DNA from: Branchiostoma floridae | Lineage: Eukaryota; Chordata; Leptocardii; Amphioxiformes; Branchiostomatidae | Direction: 5' to 3' | DNA: 64,000 nt | Assembly (NCBI RefSeq): GCF_000003815.2 | Contig: NC_049981.1 | Location: 457,441 to 521,440, forward strand | Shown: piece after piece, positions 45,861 through 59,085 of the stretch | Numbering within the stretch: position 1 is the first letter of the stretch | How the letters are laid out: every line of letters starts with the position of its first letter | Program-made: the position numbers and the translations under genes | The notes under the pieces: generated by a model | Databases searched by the model: none | Seen by the model: only the letters and a program-made list of their open reading frames with translations | What the model was told of the DNA's origin: nothing

Positions 45861-46741
45861 CTTTAACAAAAAAAGCTGTAGTTAGTTTCTGTCCGTTCTT
45901 CCTTTCCTAGTCTCGTTGAAAATTCGTACTTCAAGGAGATCACGTCATAAACTTTTTGAAACATTTGACCGGTTGCTGACGTCACGTATCCACAAGATCA
46001 CGAGTAAGATCACGTGTCTGTAACTCTCGCGAGTTTTCGTTCTGAAGTAACTGGTCAACAGTATTGATCCTGAAAAAGGTGACAGTGGTCTTTAAAAACT
46101 TGATCCGTGTATACCTTTGTGTTGGAAGAAAGTTTAGGTATGTACCGGAATCGTGTAATGTTGTACGAAGTATGTGCATGAGAATTTTCACTAAACAAAC
46201 TAGAAAAGCAACTTTTTCCTTTTTCCAAAAATGCAGAATGTTTCCCTCTAGCTGTCAAGCTACTCGCATACAGTATTGTATCAGTAGGCTTTATTATGTG
46301 CCAGTGAAAAAAAAAATGGGGCTACGAATGGGGGTATCTGAGTAGCCTGACGTGATAGCCAGTTCAGGTAGCCGGGCCAGGTACACAGCCCAGCTATTTC
46401 TGGAAACCTTTACTGCTAGAAGGAAGAAAGAATAAGCACCAAACAATATATTTTCTCCTTTAGGAAAACGTTTTAAGTTAAGTTTCTCAAAGTCGCTTTT
46501 GGAACCCTTGAGGTGCTTACACGGTTCACAGAAAAACGCTATCAGGGCAATGACGCACTTCCATACACCCAGAAAAGACGTCCGACCTAAACACATGACG
46601 TCCGTTTCCCAGAAAACAGGACTCAATTACGTCAAACCGGGATTCACACGATAACCTCCTCTATACAAAACCCCGAACTTTCTTAGTGCGTGTAATCACT
46701 ACTGACTAATATCACAGCTTATCTCTAAGTATCACCACTTT
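45861..46741. other. No gene recognised
   Basis: Short frames on both strands (46064-46626) without domains. Confidence 0.45.
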
Positions 46742-47336
46742 AGGCCACACTGACTTAGTTTTATGGATGACATCCTTTTGAGGATACCAAAACTAATGCG
46801 CGAGGGCGAAAAAATGGTAAAAAAATTGCTGCTAAACCACGTACAGGACTACACATCCAGTGCATTCTTTCCCGAGGCTTTATTTGTACTACGTTCACCT
46901 CTAGTAATACTGTAAGAGACAATTGTTTATATTGCCATTCCTGTTTAAAGTAGGGAACAAGGGCGCTGTGGTCCAATGGTCTGACCATGTTCCCCTTTAC
47001 CCTAGAGAGCAAGCATGCAATTCTGATTGAGGCTAACGTCACATTTCCAAACCGGGGCCCGGCCGGGCTGTTTGTGGAAATGAAAAACAGAAATGTATAC
47101 GTAAAAGTATACACAAATAATGCCAATGACTATCATCTTTACGTCTTGCAATTGTGTAGATTGGTGTCTATTGTATCATACTTTTCGTTCCCGAAAGCTA
47201 CCCGACCGGTCCCCGGTTTGGAAATGTGACGTAGGCCTATCCAGGGATGCTATTGGGCCACATGTATTTTCTTGAGATCAAGCGAAATTCGATGCTCGCA
47301 CGGATGTCATCCATAAAATTAAGACAGTGCGGCCTT
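46742..47336. mobile_element. 'GGATGACATCC' family element, second copy
   Basis: AGGCCACACTGACTTAGTTT then TATGGATGACATCC at the left is inverted at the right (GGATGTCATCCATAAAATTA then AAGACAGTGCGGCCTTA). It is shorter (595 bp) than the copy at 40415-41271 and carries a second MITE inside. Confidence 0.75.
47030..47238. mobile_element. Nested MITE, 'CCGGCCGGG' family
   Basis: AGGCTAACGTCACATTTCCA then AACCGGGGCCCGGCCGGG is inverted at the right as CCGACCGGTCCCCGGTTTGG then AAATGTGACGTAGGCCT. The arms are about 37 bp with three or four mismatches. It sits inside the element at 46742-47336, so it inserted later. Confidence 0.8.
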
Positions 47337-48355
47337 AGCGGTTCCCCTATTTCACAGTACTAAGGTGAATTCTGCACTGAAGCGCGTGCACAATCCACTC
47401 TGTACTCGCGGAGTGAGATAGGTGTAGCGTAAGCGCGTTGACGTGCGACGTCTCACAGGAGGCCGTATGCGTCATCAGCGCACACAACTCTGACAGGAGG
47501 GCTTTTAAGGCCTGACGTTGGAGGCGTAGCTTTCGGATTACGTCGAACGTTTACGTCGCGTTTTGGTCTGATTACGCACATAAAGATGTGCGTGCCGGGT
47601 GGCTTAATACAACATGGACGCATCATTACCCCCCCCCCCCCCCCAAGGCATTCTTAATGGTTATGGCTAATAGAATTTGGGACAAATAGAGTGAAAAATT
47701 GGCCATGAATCATGAGTGATTAAAAACATGATATGATTTATTGAAAACGTGACCATTGCTTATGTAACGTTTTTTATGTGTAATTCATGAGATGAGATAT
47801 GTATTTAATGACCCGTAACGTTAATTAGGTCACTGTGGGGGTGATCAATATAACGTCATTTTCTTAACGATTTCGACATACATAATGACGTTTAGATCAA
47901 ATAGGGTTTTGTTAGATGGAGGGAAAGATACAAAACTAAATTTCCGGTCCATAAAGGTAAAGCTCAGGGCACAACCCACCGCACGTTCAATTTGTCCGTA
48001 CGTTTTTTTTTTTTTTTTGGAGGGGGGGGGGAGGTCACGTCCGCCACGTATTTCTGAAAACGTTCAGACTGTACAGGGCAGGCGCGTCGCCTGTACTGGC
48101 ACGTACGGGGGGCGAATCCGCAGCCCGATGGCACTCAAAGCTTTACGTGAATATCTACGGCGTGTCTGCGTGCTCGAGCGCTCCAAAATCCGTCGGATTC
48201 TTTACGAGTTCGTACGGAGGCGGTACTTACCACTTACGGATCCCAAAAGATTGCCAACGTTTTTGGCACGTAGACAGCACGTATTTGCACGTCCGGCGGG
48301 CTGTGCCCTTAGCTTAACGGTTACTGTAGAAACCCTGTATTATAAAAGTTGAAAA
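47337..48355. other. GC/CG-rich unclassified sequence with homopolymers
   Basis: CG-rich sequence with a 16-base C run (47629-47644), a T run (48003-48018) and a G run just after. A 155-codon plus frame (47885-48352) runs across the homopolymers, shows no domain and is not credible as a gene. Probably transposon material. Confidence 0.35.
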
Positions 48356-48747
48356 ACAGCTTTTGCAATATACAAATTTAAAGTTATAGAGATGGAATAT
48401 ACAGCAAGCCTTGTGAAAATTAGAATAAAACTAAATCTACAATTGCCTTTAATGTGTCTGTACCTGAAAGGCACTATGATCAGTGTGGCGCCAACGAGCT
48501 ATTCAACAGACTGAGTCTAAACGAGCTATTCAGCAGTCTGGTGCTGCACTGACTATTGTACAGCTTCCTTATATATGGACATAAAAAGGATATTTTTTCG
48601 CAGGCTAGAATCCTCAACAGTTTCAAGATTCACACCCAAATGCGCAATTTGCACACTTTAGTACAGATGAATTATGAAGTTCGTTCAAGAAACGTGTTTA
48701 TATCTAACCGTCGTTTCATATTTCGCTCAAATGGTCTACTTGTAACT

Positions 48748-48801
48748 GCAGCTAGGTGTCGCTGCTATAGTTCAACGAATGCTGGTCCCAAACGTGACTG
48801 A
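48748..48801 (-). repeat. Fragment of the 'GGTCCCAAACG' repeat
   Basis: AACTGCAGCTAGGTGTCGCT and GGTCCCAAACGTGACTGAG are shared with 13466-13640 and 18590-18740. A C run follows at about 48810-48824. Confidence 0.5.
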
Positions 48802-48829
48802 GTTTATACCCCCCCCCCCCCCCCATCAA

Positions 48830-50640
48830 GGTAAATGACCGGATTAAATTTCATGATCCATAAAGCCTACTTATTCAAGCATTTATTGTCCTCTCGGACA
48901 GTGAATGATAACTTCGGACCTACAAAACGTCTGGTCTTTACACACGCATATGAAGCATTCGTAAAGGCGCATTTTCGTGACACCTTTACGCATGCTGTTA
49001 GGGGTACTTAAAGGTTATCTCTAGCATGGATGCGATGTGAAAAATGTTTTTCAGATCTATTTGGGAAAAACTTTAAAGTTTTCTGAAATGAATCATGTAA
49101 TATTTAATCTTTGTTCTGTGTCTTCATTCCAGTCTCCAAACGCCCCAGTCAACAGCATGAGCTAATTATACAAACTAAAAAAAAAGAACAAGAAATGGTA
49201 GACAGATTTTACCCAACAGGGAAAAGGCCATGCCTTCACTCTACTGCAAGCTGGTCAGTTAAGATAAGAATACGAAATAGTAGCATTACATTACTTAGCG
49301 GAAATATAGCCAAATTAAGAAATCCCAGGACCCAGCATTTGGTACATATTGTAAAATAAAGTAAAAAGCTATTTATCTACAAACAAAATGTCATCATAAC
49401 GCTACAAAAAAAGTTGCCTATTGAAGGTTCCTTTCTTCAACCTATCACAGACAAGAAACTGCTCTTTTTCAGGTTGAAAAATGGCTGTCTTAGAAGTCAG
49501 ACAGTTATTGTTGATTTGGTTTACCAGGGGAGCCATCAAAAGATATTTACTAGAGACCTCGAATATGTGCTTGAATCAATCAACATGCACATGGCTACAC
49601 AAATGTTCTTACGAACATTCAAATAAATGCATGCATTACGGACTTATGTGCAGGTATTGTACTTGAAGTACTGTCTAGTGTACACACGCTTTCCAGAAGA
49701 CGTAATTTTACTTTAAAGAGATCAAAAACACGTTCAGTAGCCTACAGATGGCCATTCAGGTTGTCATTTCTGTTGATAGACGGTTCTATGGAGGATTACA
49801 CAGTCATAAAATGAAGCCAAATAAGCGACGTTTAGCTCTTGGGATATATTTGACCTACTATTTTGGACTTTTTACAAATCTTTTTACGGCAATTTTCTGA
49901 CAATCGTCTAGACACAGAAGAATATCACGAACGCTCAAAGCACCGGCCCTCAATTAGTGCCGTGGTCTAAATCCCTTTGACCTCACGTTGTAGATTATAC
50001 CATACGACAATGTACCAAACACGGGTATGAATGCATATATGCCATAACCAGGGACACAACTAGGGAGGCATTCAGCAGTAAATGCCTTTAACAGCACAAA
50101 TACGTCTTTCATAGACACTTATAAACGATGGAGCGATTTGTTCAATTGGTAGTTCCATTCTAAACTGGAAAATGTTGTGGTTTTTGTAACAAAAGGGAAG
50201 AGTTCGTGTTGCAGAAAGACATTAAATTCGTATATACAGTAACATGCACACATTCTAATGTCGGTCTTTAAAGTTTGCAAAATCTTCTATTGCCTTCTGC
50301 GCAGTTTTGGGTATCCTATTTTCTATAGTGTTTTTTCCATCTCTGAGAGCCATCTGAATGTCAAGCTTGTACTTTGATGCAACGATAAAACTTTCATATA
50401 AAGTTAGATAATGATAACTACGATATCCCAGTCTGATGCTCACAGGAATTTTGTTTACATCAGTGAATGCCCGACTAAGGTGGTTTACCAAGTACGTAAA
50501 GTAACTCTTAAAGACATTTTTGAACCCCTGACGAAGATAAAAAAGATTTGGAATTCTTGTAAAGTTGCGTATAATATAGAAACAAGCCAGTCCTTCCAAG
50601 AACGAAAAAAAAATAGTAGAGTAATGGCAACACTATGTTG
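48830..50640. other. No gene supported
   Basis: AT-rich. A minus-strand frame of 114 codons at 50255-50599 has a protein-like composition, but no domain and no convincing start or splice context. It is noted, not called. Confidence 0.4.
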
Positions 50641-50669
50641 TTCTGCCAACCCCACTTGTGTAAGGTATG

Positions 50670-50765
50670 GGCTATGAGAGAAAGAGAGAGAGAGAAAGAG
50701 AAAGAGAGAGAAAAGAAAAAGAGACGGGGAGAGACAGACAGACAGGCAGACGGACAGACAAAGAC
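50670..50765 (+). repeat. GA/GACA low-complexity tract
   Basis: Runs of gaga/aaga followed by gacagacagg units. Confidence 0.85.
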
Positions 50766-50974
50766 TGTACCTCCAATTGTCATGGAGGTAAATACAATTC
50801 ACAACAGTCAGATTCTATCATACCATTTTTCTAAGTCTTGGAACTAATCATGCGACTGCTATTATATTTCCCCTGTCCGAGGTGCTGAATTCCTTCCTGT
50901 TATTACCTTCTCAAACTTTATCTCTAAGAAGCCGCCTTGGCGCCGCCTGGATGATCACTAGGCTGTTAAGGGAA

Positions 50975-51925
50975 CCCTATTCAGACCGGGCTTTTTTGGT
51001 CATCCCTGGACCGGGGGGGGGGGGCTTTTGAGGCCCTCCACTTCTAAGTCCTCTAACTCTCGAACGACGTACCGTAAGGCCACCAAATTTTCGGGACATT
51101 ATATCGACATAATATCTGACAAGTATTTGACGTTTGACGTTACGTTGACGTAAGATGACGTAATTATGACGTCATCAATTTGATTATATTGGCCGGACCC
51201 ATGAAAAAAGGGTATTCTCAGAAAACTTCAAGTTACACTACAAAAATGTAACAATAAGTGCAGATAACAGAATAATAATATTTATTACGACTTGTATTGC
51301 CAATAGCAACATCAATGACGTCATAATTACGTCATAAAATGACGTCATGCACATCTAAGATACGAGATAGGCTCCGCCATATTATATCCACCATCTTGAA
51401 TTTTTAAAACTTCTTTTTTTGCAACAAATAATCACAAAGTTCAATGGAAATAGACTGAATTCAGTCATTTAGATGGTTTTTGATGAAAAAATACCAGGTA
51501 GTTACAAATTTTAAGGGAAAATAAGCTTGTTATTCTTGATCTGGCCATACGGTCCGCCATCTTGGATTTTGGGCTGATGACGTCATCAAATTAGCATAAT
51601 TTATGCATATATAATTATGAAAGATATGCTAAATAATATAAGATTTTATCTATGTAACAAAATAGCAGTAATATAGCAAATAAATGTGAAAAATACATTG
51701 TTAGAACCAAAAATAGTGATTTTTGGCAAAACTGCCTGTCAGCAAACGGTTGCCATGGTAACACGAAAAAATGGAAAATTTGTCAAACCTCGCAAAATTG
51801 TTGCCAACAATATTTTAGGAAAACTCACCAATTTTGGTGGCTTTAGCGTAAGGCGTTCTGGCGTTATAGGACATCGAAGTTAGCGCGGGCCTCAAAAGCC
51901 CCCCCCCCCCCCGGTCTGAATAGGG
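50975..51925. mobile_element. 951 bp DNA element with perfect 9 bp target duplication
   Basis: CCCTATTCAGACCGG at the left is inverted exactly at the right (CCGGTCTGAATAGGG). Both arms continue with G or C runs, then GGCTTTTGAGGCC and its complement, and further weaker similarity. TTAAGGGAA lies directly outside each end (50966-50974 and 51926-51934). The interior is AT-rich with many GACGTCAT and 'tccgccatcttgga' blocks and no transposase. A 9 bp duplication suits Mutator-like elements; Merlin elements are an alternative. Confidence 0.9.
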
Positions 51926-51934
51926 TTAAGGGAA

Positions 51935-54385
51935 AAGAATCAAGGACAGAAGCTTTCGTCAAAAGGTTAAAGTCATTCAACCAAATCCTCTAAGCGCTCT
52001 AAGTAAGTTGCTATCAATGAAGTCTAAAGATAAGGAATCTTTATTGTATTTAGATTTATATATGTTTCGGAATAAGTGAAAGATCAAAGGGAATGATTAA
52101 TGATATCTCTACTTTTGCAGGAGCAAGAGATCTAAGGCAAGGCGCTGGTTCGCGATTTTCAACGTTGGCTTGGTTCTCTTGTGCCGGGAAAGGGAGTTTG
52201 CTGTGGAAGGGAGTAGGCTGTAAAGGGGAGTTTGCCGTGATAGCAATGTTGGTATCTTTTTCTTATGTACGGGGCCAATCTAGGTCTGGAGTTCCATGAG
52301 ATATATGCTACAACGAGAATCCAGCCATTGAGGAGTATACAGTGAAAATATAGTGGACACATTTCTCAAGCTACGGGGCATCTTTCGTCGCACCACAATC
52401 GTGTTGTACCCATTTTGTGTTAGATAAACCTATGTCTACTCTAGAGAAATTCCCTGTCCGAAATTCTGAATGTACAGCACTTGCATGGAAGCCAGATATG
52501 GATTTCTTAGTTAGAAGTATATAAAAGGCAAAAATTGATATCGCTACTTTTTAAATTTATATCCTACAAACTCTGGGAAATTGTTGGACGTCTAGTGTAT
52601 TTTTAGAAAATATATATACGCACTCTCCAAGTACTAGCTGTTGCACATACATCTGATTGAGATTTATAATGTATAACACAGAATTGTATAAACATTACAA
52701 AGTAAATGTATCATTCTCATTCAAGAGCTACATCTCGACCTATTTCTTCCAACGTCTTTTGAAACAGTGGACAATGGTAGCATTTTTAAGACACATACGA
52801 TAAAAGGAAGATGGTATTCCTACTTTTGAGAGATAAGTTATCAAATGGGCCACCGTAAGACGCCCATGTCCCTGAATACAGCTCAAATACTTTGAGAGAA
52901 AAAATATACGTGCTTTTATGGTACTAACGTTAAAAGGATAGCTGTAACAAAATCACAAGACAGAGTTTTGATGGTTACATACAAAGGTACCTAAACTGTA
53001 CACATCTACATCAATAAGAACATGTGTGAATGCGAAGTATCTATACTAGTGCTAGATATAAACATTAGGTTTATATTGCAGCTTTCTCAAGACATAAGAG
53101 ATCATAGGCACACATAGGCAAAATCCCGACTTTCCAACGATTCACCTATGTTGTGTTAGATAAAGACACGTTTAATGCTGTGAACTTCTCCATTGTGCTT
53201 TCCTAAGGAAGCACCAGATGTGTATTTCTGAGTGGACAGAAGATCAGTGGTAATGTTACATGATATCAATATTTTTGAACTATTATATGAAAGATTGGGA
53301 GCCGTTAACAGCCCAGTGTTATGAAAAAGATTATGGTTTCTGTTCAAGGTCTTGAATGGATAATGGCTACACAAACTTCACAGAAATCTGCCATGATGAT
53401 CACATAAAAAGGTACAACATTCGTTCAAGATTGTATCAATAGAATTAGTAACTGATGCACCATCCCTGGTGCTAAATGCCATATGTAAATTCCTTGCAAA
53501 ATGAATATCTAAGACGTAGATGGTATCACTAGTTTTCAACTATTCTATGACCTGCATTGTATTATAAGTTCCATTTTGTGCTGGATCTTGTAAAAAAATC
53601 ATTGCAATCGTCAATCAGATGTATGAGACATTCATATTGATTATAATCATTTGAAAGGCATTGCCTAAGAATGACTTCAACTCAAATACTTTCAAATATT
53701 TCCTTTCATATTTTCCTGAAATATTGCATTGTGGTTTGCGTAAAAAAAATAATTGTAATATCAGGTAGTCTGTATCTAATTCAATAAAGAAATAAGAAAC
53801 GAACTGGAATTGTGCTCTTAATTATATCTACGTAATTTAGACTCTCCCAATGTAATCACGTTGTTTCTCGTTTGAGTAGGTGATTTATATTACATTTAAC
53901 GTTTTATGTGGTCAAGTCTGTGCAGTCGAATTTCCTTAAAGGCAGCCACATTTCTTTACTTGCCTGAAGCACTTCTCCTCCTTTGAACCATACACTACAT
54001 ATCGCAGCCCCCACTATTTACGTAAATGCACAAATTAACCACATTGCGATTCTATTCAACACACAGTGCCTGGGAATCCGGTAAAATTATTGCCGATTAA
54101 GTTTATGCCATAAAATACAGGTCTTATTTCCCAAATTGGGTATTCCTGTCAGGGAACATATTTTCCTCGACTGATAAGACAGAGAGAACTATGTAAAATG
54201 GCCAACCCCTGCAGCTAAGAGCCGCAGAATCCTTTAAAAGCAAGTCCTTGCAATTTGCTACAAGCGGCGTTGCACTGCAGGAGGAGATAGGGATAACTTA
54301 TGACTCACTGGGAGCGGTGGTTTGCAATCTCCCTCTCTCCTCACATGTATGTCCGGCTAGAGGCAACGAGACATGACCGCTGTAT
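51935..54385. other. No gene recognised
   Basis: AT-rich sequence, with faint recurrence of 'gtgttagataaa' and 'ttctgaatg' type blocks near 52420 and 53150 suggesting an ancient repeat. Nothing coding is supported. Confidence 0.4.
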
Positions 54386-54389
54386 TCTA

Positions 54390-54662
54390 AAAACAGCTTC
54401 TTGGCAGATTTCTAAGTGCTTTCGCCAACTCAGTGAAAGTTAGGGCCATTTTAGGACGATTCGCTTCGTTCTAAAACAGTTTTATGGTAGCTTTATGAGT
54501 GCTTTTGCCAACTCTTAATGTCAGTGAAAGTTTTGACCGTTTTAGGATGATTCGCTTCGTTCTACAAGAGTTTCCTAGGAGATGTCTTAGTGCTTTCGCC
54601 AAATCTTAATGTCAGTGACAATTTTGGCCATTTTAGGATGATTCGCTTCGCTGGAAAGTAAT
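54390..54662 (+). repeat. Three 91 bp tandem units
   Basis: GATTCGCTTCG recurs at 54458, 54549 and 54640, exactly 91 bp apart. The units also share 'agtgctttcgccaactcttaatgtcagtgaaagtt' and 'ggccattttagga'. Confidence 0.88.
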
Positions 54663-55432
54663 TTTTCATTGCAGAAACAGACTGTCGTGTTTGTAATCTA
54701 AAACTAGGAAGGTTGAAGGTTTCAAGAAAACTGATGATATCATTATGCAGCTGTATCTAAGTGTATGAACTTCACAAATGACATTGCCAGGAATGAAATA
54801 GTTGAGGGTAGGCCTTGAACATATTTCAGACTTTACTAGCTTGTGTAGAAAAATGCATGCAACGACATTTGATATTTCAAAAATATCAAACTTTGTGCAA
54901 AATTTCCTTGCGTCAGTCTTGTATTCGTGACCTCAACGGATTCCTACATAGAGCTCCTCTGTGGATGTTATGCAAATAGCCTAAAACGTGACATTGATCC
55001 GACTACTGGACGTTGGTAGCCATCTCAGGCATCTGAATGTAATTCAAAAGTGCTCTTCATTGGTCATTAACATGTCGTAATACAATATCCAACGGCCATG
55101 TTGGAGTGAAACAGCATAAAACTGACAGCCAAGCAGTAAAGCCACTGTAATACCTATCTTATCTGTTGCTTCTCGGATTCGCCTGGCTATCATTTTTTAT
55201 TCAAACCGTATATCCCTCTGGTGGCTTAAGACGGCCCATGGCCTGGAATCAAGTAGTATTCTATACATCGATCGTAACTTTTGATTGCTCGGTCGCACTA
55301 CGATGAAACTTCACACAGTTTTAGTACTACTTTAAACACATTGAATACTTGTGATTTTTTTTTCGTACACGCCGGATTTTGGGTTAGAAATAAACATTTT
55401 GGTTAAAAAAAGTGTTGTTTATTTTATGAGTC
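54663..55432. other. No gene recognised
   Basis: No supported feature. Confidence 0.45.
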
Positions 55433-55725
55433 TAGTCCCAGCTGGAAACAAGGCTTTAAATTATGATATTCTAAAGGATGAAAGCCAACCTTAAACTTAT
55501 CATTTTTATCCGCGGCTATTTTGTTTTAAAGTAGGATTATATTGTTTTTTTGGGCCGAAAACATCGGAAACGACCATTTTTTTTAAATTTTTCGTTGAAA
55601 ATGCACCATAGTCAAAAACATAAAATGATTTAACAAAATAGCCGCGGACAATTTTGATAAGAAAGGGATAATAGGTAAATCTTGAGTACAAAAAAGATCA
55701 GTACTCTTATTTTGAGCTGGGACTA
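55433..55725. mobile_element. MITE with TAGTCCCAGCT ends
   Basis: TAGTCCCAGCT (55433-55443) is inverted as AGCTGGGACTA (55715-55725). Subterminal arms also pair: 'atccgcggctattttgtt' near 55508 against 'aacaaaatagccgcgga' near 55633. 293 bp, non-coding. Confidence 0.82.
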
Positions 55726-56678
55726 AAGCCGTAAATGTCATAACTTGACCACACAGACACCCACCAAGGATAAATGGTCCTTACGGTGCCTGTTTACGTT
55801 GAAAAGTCGCAAAAAAACACAGGTTCGAACGCGCGTTCGGTTCTAATTACGTAATGGAACATCATGGAACACGTGTTCGAATTCGGCTGGACAAGGGAAC
55901 AAGTGCTCGAACTCGGACACAGATCGAGCGTGCCTGGGCCGTCTTAGCTCAACAGAGCCACCCCAGACCTTTTAAAAAAAACAAATTATTTCTATTTCGA
56001 CCTGTTGGTCTAATTTTTCTGCAAAAAATCCGAGAGGCATCAAATAAATTTGGTTTGGCCTAAGAACACAACTATCGAACCTTGCGCAGCTTTATTGAAG
56101 TATATATATATGTGAGTCATGAACACATTATGTCCGTGTCAGTGCACTAGGACACACATAAAGGACCTTTGATTTACGACATTGAGTAGAGTTTGACGGG
56201 AATTCAAGACATTCATTTTGACATATAAATCGGTGTCAGAAGTAAAATTGTACGTCTCTGTAATACGCAATACATGTCAAAGCTGATAATATATTCTTTA
56301 CATGTAGTCCTCATGTCCCCCTGTTTTAGACTGATAAGAACAAGCATCGTTTTTCATCTTCAGTTGACCAAGGACACGCATACTCACAGGCTATCCGAAA
56401 CCTCTAGAGCAGTATTTCATTGAACGCCTATGGGAATATGAATGGAAGCTACAGACTGCGAGTTTTTTTAAACCATAGCGGACACGAGTGCAAAGTCCTT
56501 CCGGTAATTTGGGGTGAATAAACTAAGCTAACTGTCCCTCGTTCGCCTTTAACTATTGTCCATCAAGTTACCTTCATATAAAGTCAAGGTGGTTATAATT
56601 AGGAAGATTGAACAAATGATTAAACACGTAGAGCATAGTATACAGAACATAGATGCGGAATAAAGAGACTCTTTTTAC
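55726..56678. other. No gene recognised
   Basis: No supported feature; the short frame at 55854-56063 has no domain. Confidence 0.45.
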
Positions 56679-56798
56679 ACAACCATTATTTTATTCTCAC
56701 CGACGTTTTGGGGACCGTCTGTCACCTTCTTCAGGGCAATTCTGAATGAAGGTGACAGATTGTCATCGAAACGTCGGTGAGAATAAAATAATGGTTGT
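56679..56798. mobile_element. Hairpin element, 'CACCGACGTTT' family
   Basis: CAACCATTATTTTATTCTCA then CCGACGTTT is inverted as AAACGTCGGTGAGAATAAAA then TAATGGTTG. A second inner pair is 'ctgtcaccttcttcag' against 'ctgaatgaaggtgacag'. A block to its right (accaacctgatgaaactattcac) is shared with 39930-39958. Confidence 0.8.
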
Positions 56799-57775
56799 TT
56801 AAAAAAAATATTTATTCAGTGACGTACCAACCTGATGAAACTATTCACCGAGAACATAGATTCGTTATTGTCCTCTTTTTCCAGCTTGACTTTGTAATTG
56901 AATTTGCCATTCTATAATATCAGTATCCGTTTTCCGATATGTCTGTGCAATCTACAGTTTGTTTGTTTGTTTAACCCTTCGTTTATTCATGAAAGCTCAA
57001 ATCGACCTGCAAGCCGCTTTTCATTAAGGTCAAGAGGGAAGATACAAGGGTCAGACAAAGTATATAACATAGATGCAATTTACATCGTTAAAAGTCCTCT
57101 TGAGTCGTATACGTCTACAAGACTACATACACAGCTCTCACATACATGGTACAAAATACATCATTATTGAATACGGCATTATTTTGATCATTTTGCAGCA
57201 GCTTCGTACGATGTATCGGTTGAAACGGTTTTTTTTTCTTAAGGGAAAATAATTCGCGAAAATTATGTGGATGGCGCGATGCTATCAACATAATAGAATT
57301 GACATGGCCTACCGTGCCCACTCCATACATTAGCCTACAAGTGACGCAGACGTCAGCACTCTTTGATTCACTGAAGCCATGCTGACATGTCTGATCTTTC
57401 CTTTCCTAAGTGAATCGGTAGTCTGCAGTGAAACATGTCACCGCCACTTCCTTCATGTCGATCTAAACCTAATTGGTTAAAAGGATTTGGGAAACGGTTC
57501 GAACAGATGAGCTTTGCAAACGACTTTACTGTCGGATACTATCACTGGTTAAGGAATACCCGGATATGCGTAAATCGGGTGTAACAAAGCAGAATGTCAG
57601 AAAATGTACATAACACACTTTACGGACTGAAATTCTGATAAAAAATACAAAACAACAAAAATAATTTTATAAGATACTTGAATACTGCTCACAGGTGTAA
57701 ATTATGAATTTTCCAGATTTCTATGCTTAACTGGTAACTATACGTACGTACATTGCACATATACTGTATCAGTGC

Positions 57776-57870
57776 ATCATCATCATCATCATCCCGAGCT
57801 GCTTGCCCGTGCTTGGCCCACCCTCTCCTCCAAGACGTCTCTGTCTCCCATAACGTTCTTTAAGTCCTCG
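57776..57870 (-). repeat. Probable LINE 3' tail with (GAT)n
   Basis: On the minus strand, GGAGGAGAGGGTGGGCCAAG then CACGGGCAAGCAGCTCGGG is followed by (GAT)n. This resembles the 3' end of a CR1/L2-like non-LTR retrotransposon. No coding part is present. The family is inferred. Confidence 0.4.
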
Positions 57871-58984
57871 ACCCACAACCACAGTGCATACAAGTACAAA
57901 AATTAGGTGCAGGGCTCAAATTTTGTATGTACAAAATTGCAAATCCAGCAAGAATTTCAGACCCTGCTCAGTAATGTTGATGTATATATGAACAGTTTAT
58001 ATCTAAAATATCCTAACGTTTTAACTAATAAAACATTTTTGTCGAGGTGACTTTTTCTACATACGGTTCACAAAGTTAATAAACAACTGCCAGTAGTATC
58101 GTCATCTGTCATGATGCAATTAAAACTAAAATTGTGGCTAAACAGACGAGTGACGGTCCCGGGTATCTCTTCATTTTGTCCAATTCAACAAATGAAGACG
58201 AACTATCCAGAATCACGTGGAGTAATCAATGCGGCGAGGGCCAGAACAAAACAGACAATTTGGACCTCTAGAGCCTTAATCTTATCCCTGAAGATTTGTT
58301 TAGAATGGTGAGATTAAATCCACCTCATTCCACGGCGAATTAAAACTAACAGGTTATCTCTTTCATTCACAGAGGTGCCAATTGTAACAAATGAAAACAA
58401 ACTACTAAAAGTTTCAAATAAAGTTAACGTGTGGTTAACTATATAGTTATAACATAAGACCGTATACCACACTATAGGTATTGAACTTCATTGTTTTCTT
58501 CTCAGGACTCTTTTTTATTGTTTGACTCACCAATTCCGAAGGTACTTTAAAGTTCAACAAGTGGAGTGTATGAGTGTAACGTTGTGCATATCTCTTTATT
58601 CCATCCCGTATATAACCATTGCCATTCATTAAAATAATGATATGTTTATATGTGTAACGTTAATATATTCTGTTACTCATGAAACGTGATGCGAACGTGC
58701 AAAAAATTGGAGGTGGGGCTACACATTTTGAAATTACGTTGAACTAGCATCTTTGCTCAATTTGAAGCTTCTTTGTATAGCTAACAGTATGGTCACAACT
58801 TCGTGTGTCAAGCACATAAAAGCTTAAAGCAACAGCAAGCAAACTCAAAGTTGTGATCGTTCACCTGCCATGTCACACAGCACGTACTGCACTGGTGCAA
58901 TAGCGCCTCTACCGTCTTTATGAAACACTGCACCCCTCCGAAGTTTTCACTGAAGAGTACTCATAATATATCAAGTATACCGTT
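57871..58984. other. No gene recognised
   Basis: No supported feature. Confidence 0.45.
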
Positions 58985-59085
58985 GAATGCTAGGGGTGTG
59001 TACCCGTAGAGGAAATTCAGGTACAGGTACGGTAAAGGTCCAGAGGTACGAACCTGAACCTGATTCTTTGTAAAACTTGTGAAAC
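58985..59085 (-). repeat. 'CTGAACCTG' repeat, inverted copy
   Basis: GTACCCGTAGAGGAAATTCA then GGTACAGGTACGGTAAAGGT and CGAACCTGAACCTGATTC mirror the blocks at 40930-41045. Confidence 0.5.

Noticed and set aside
47885-48352. 155-codon plus-strand frame
   Set aside because: It crosses T and G homopolymers in CG-rich unclassified sequence and has no domain.
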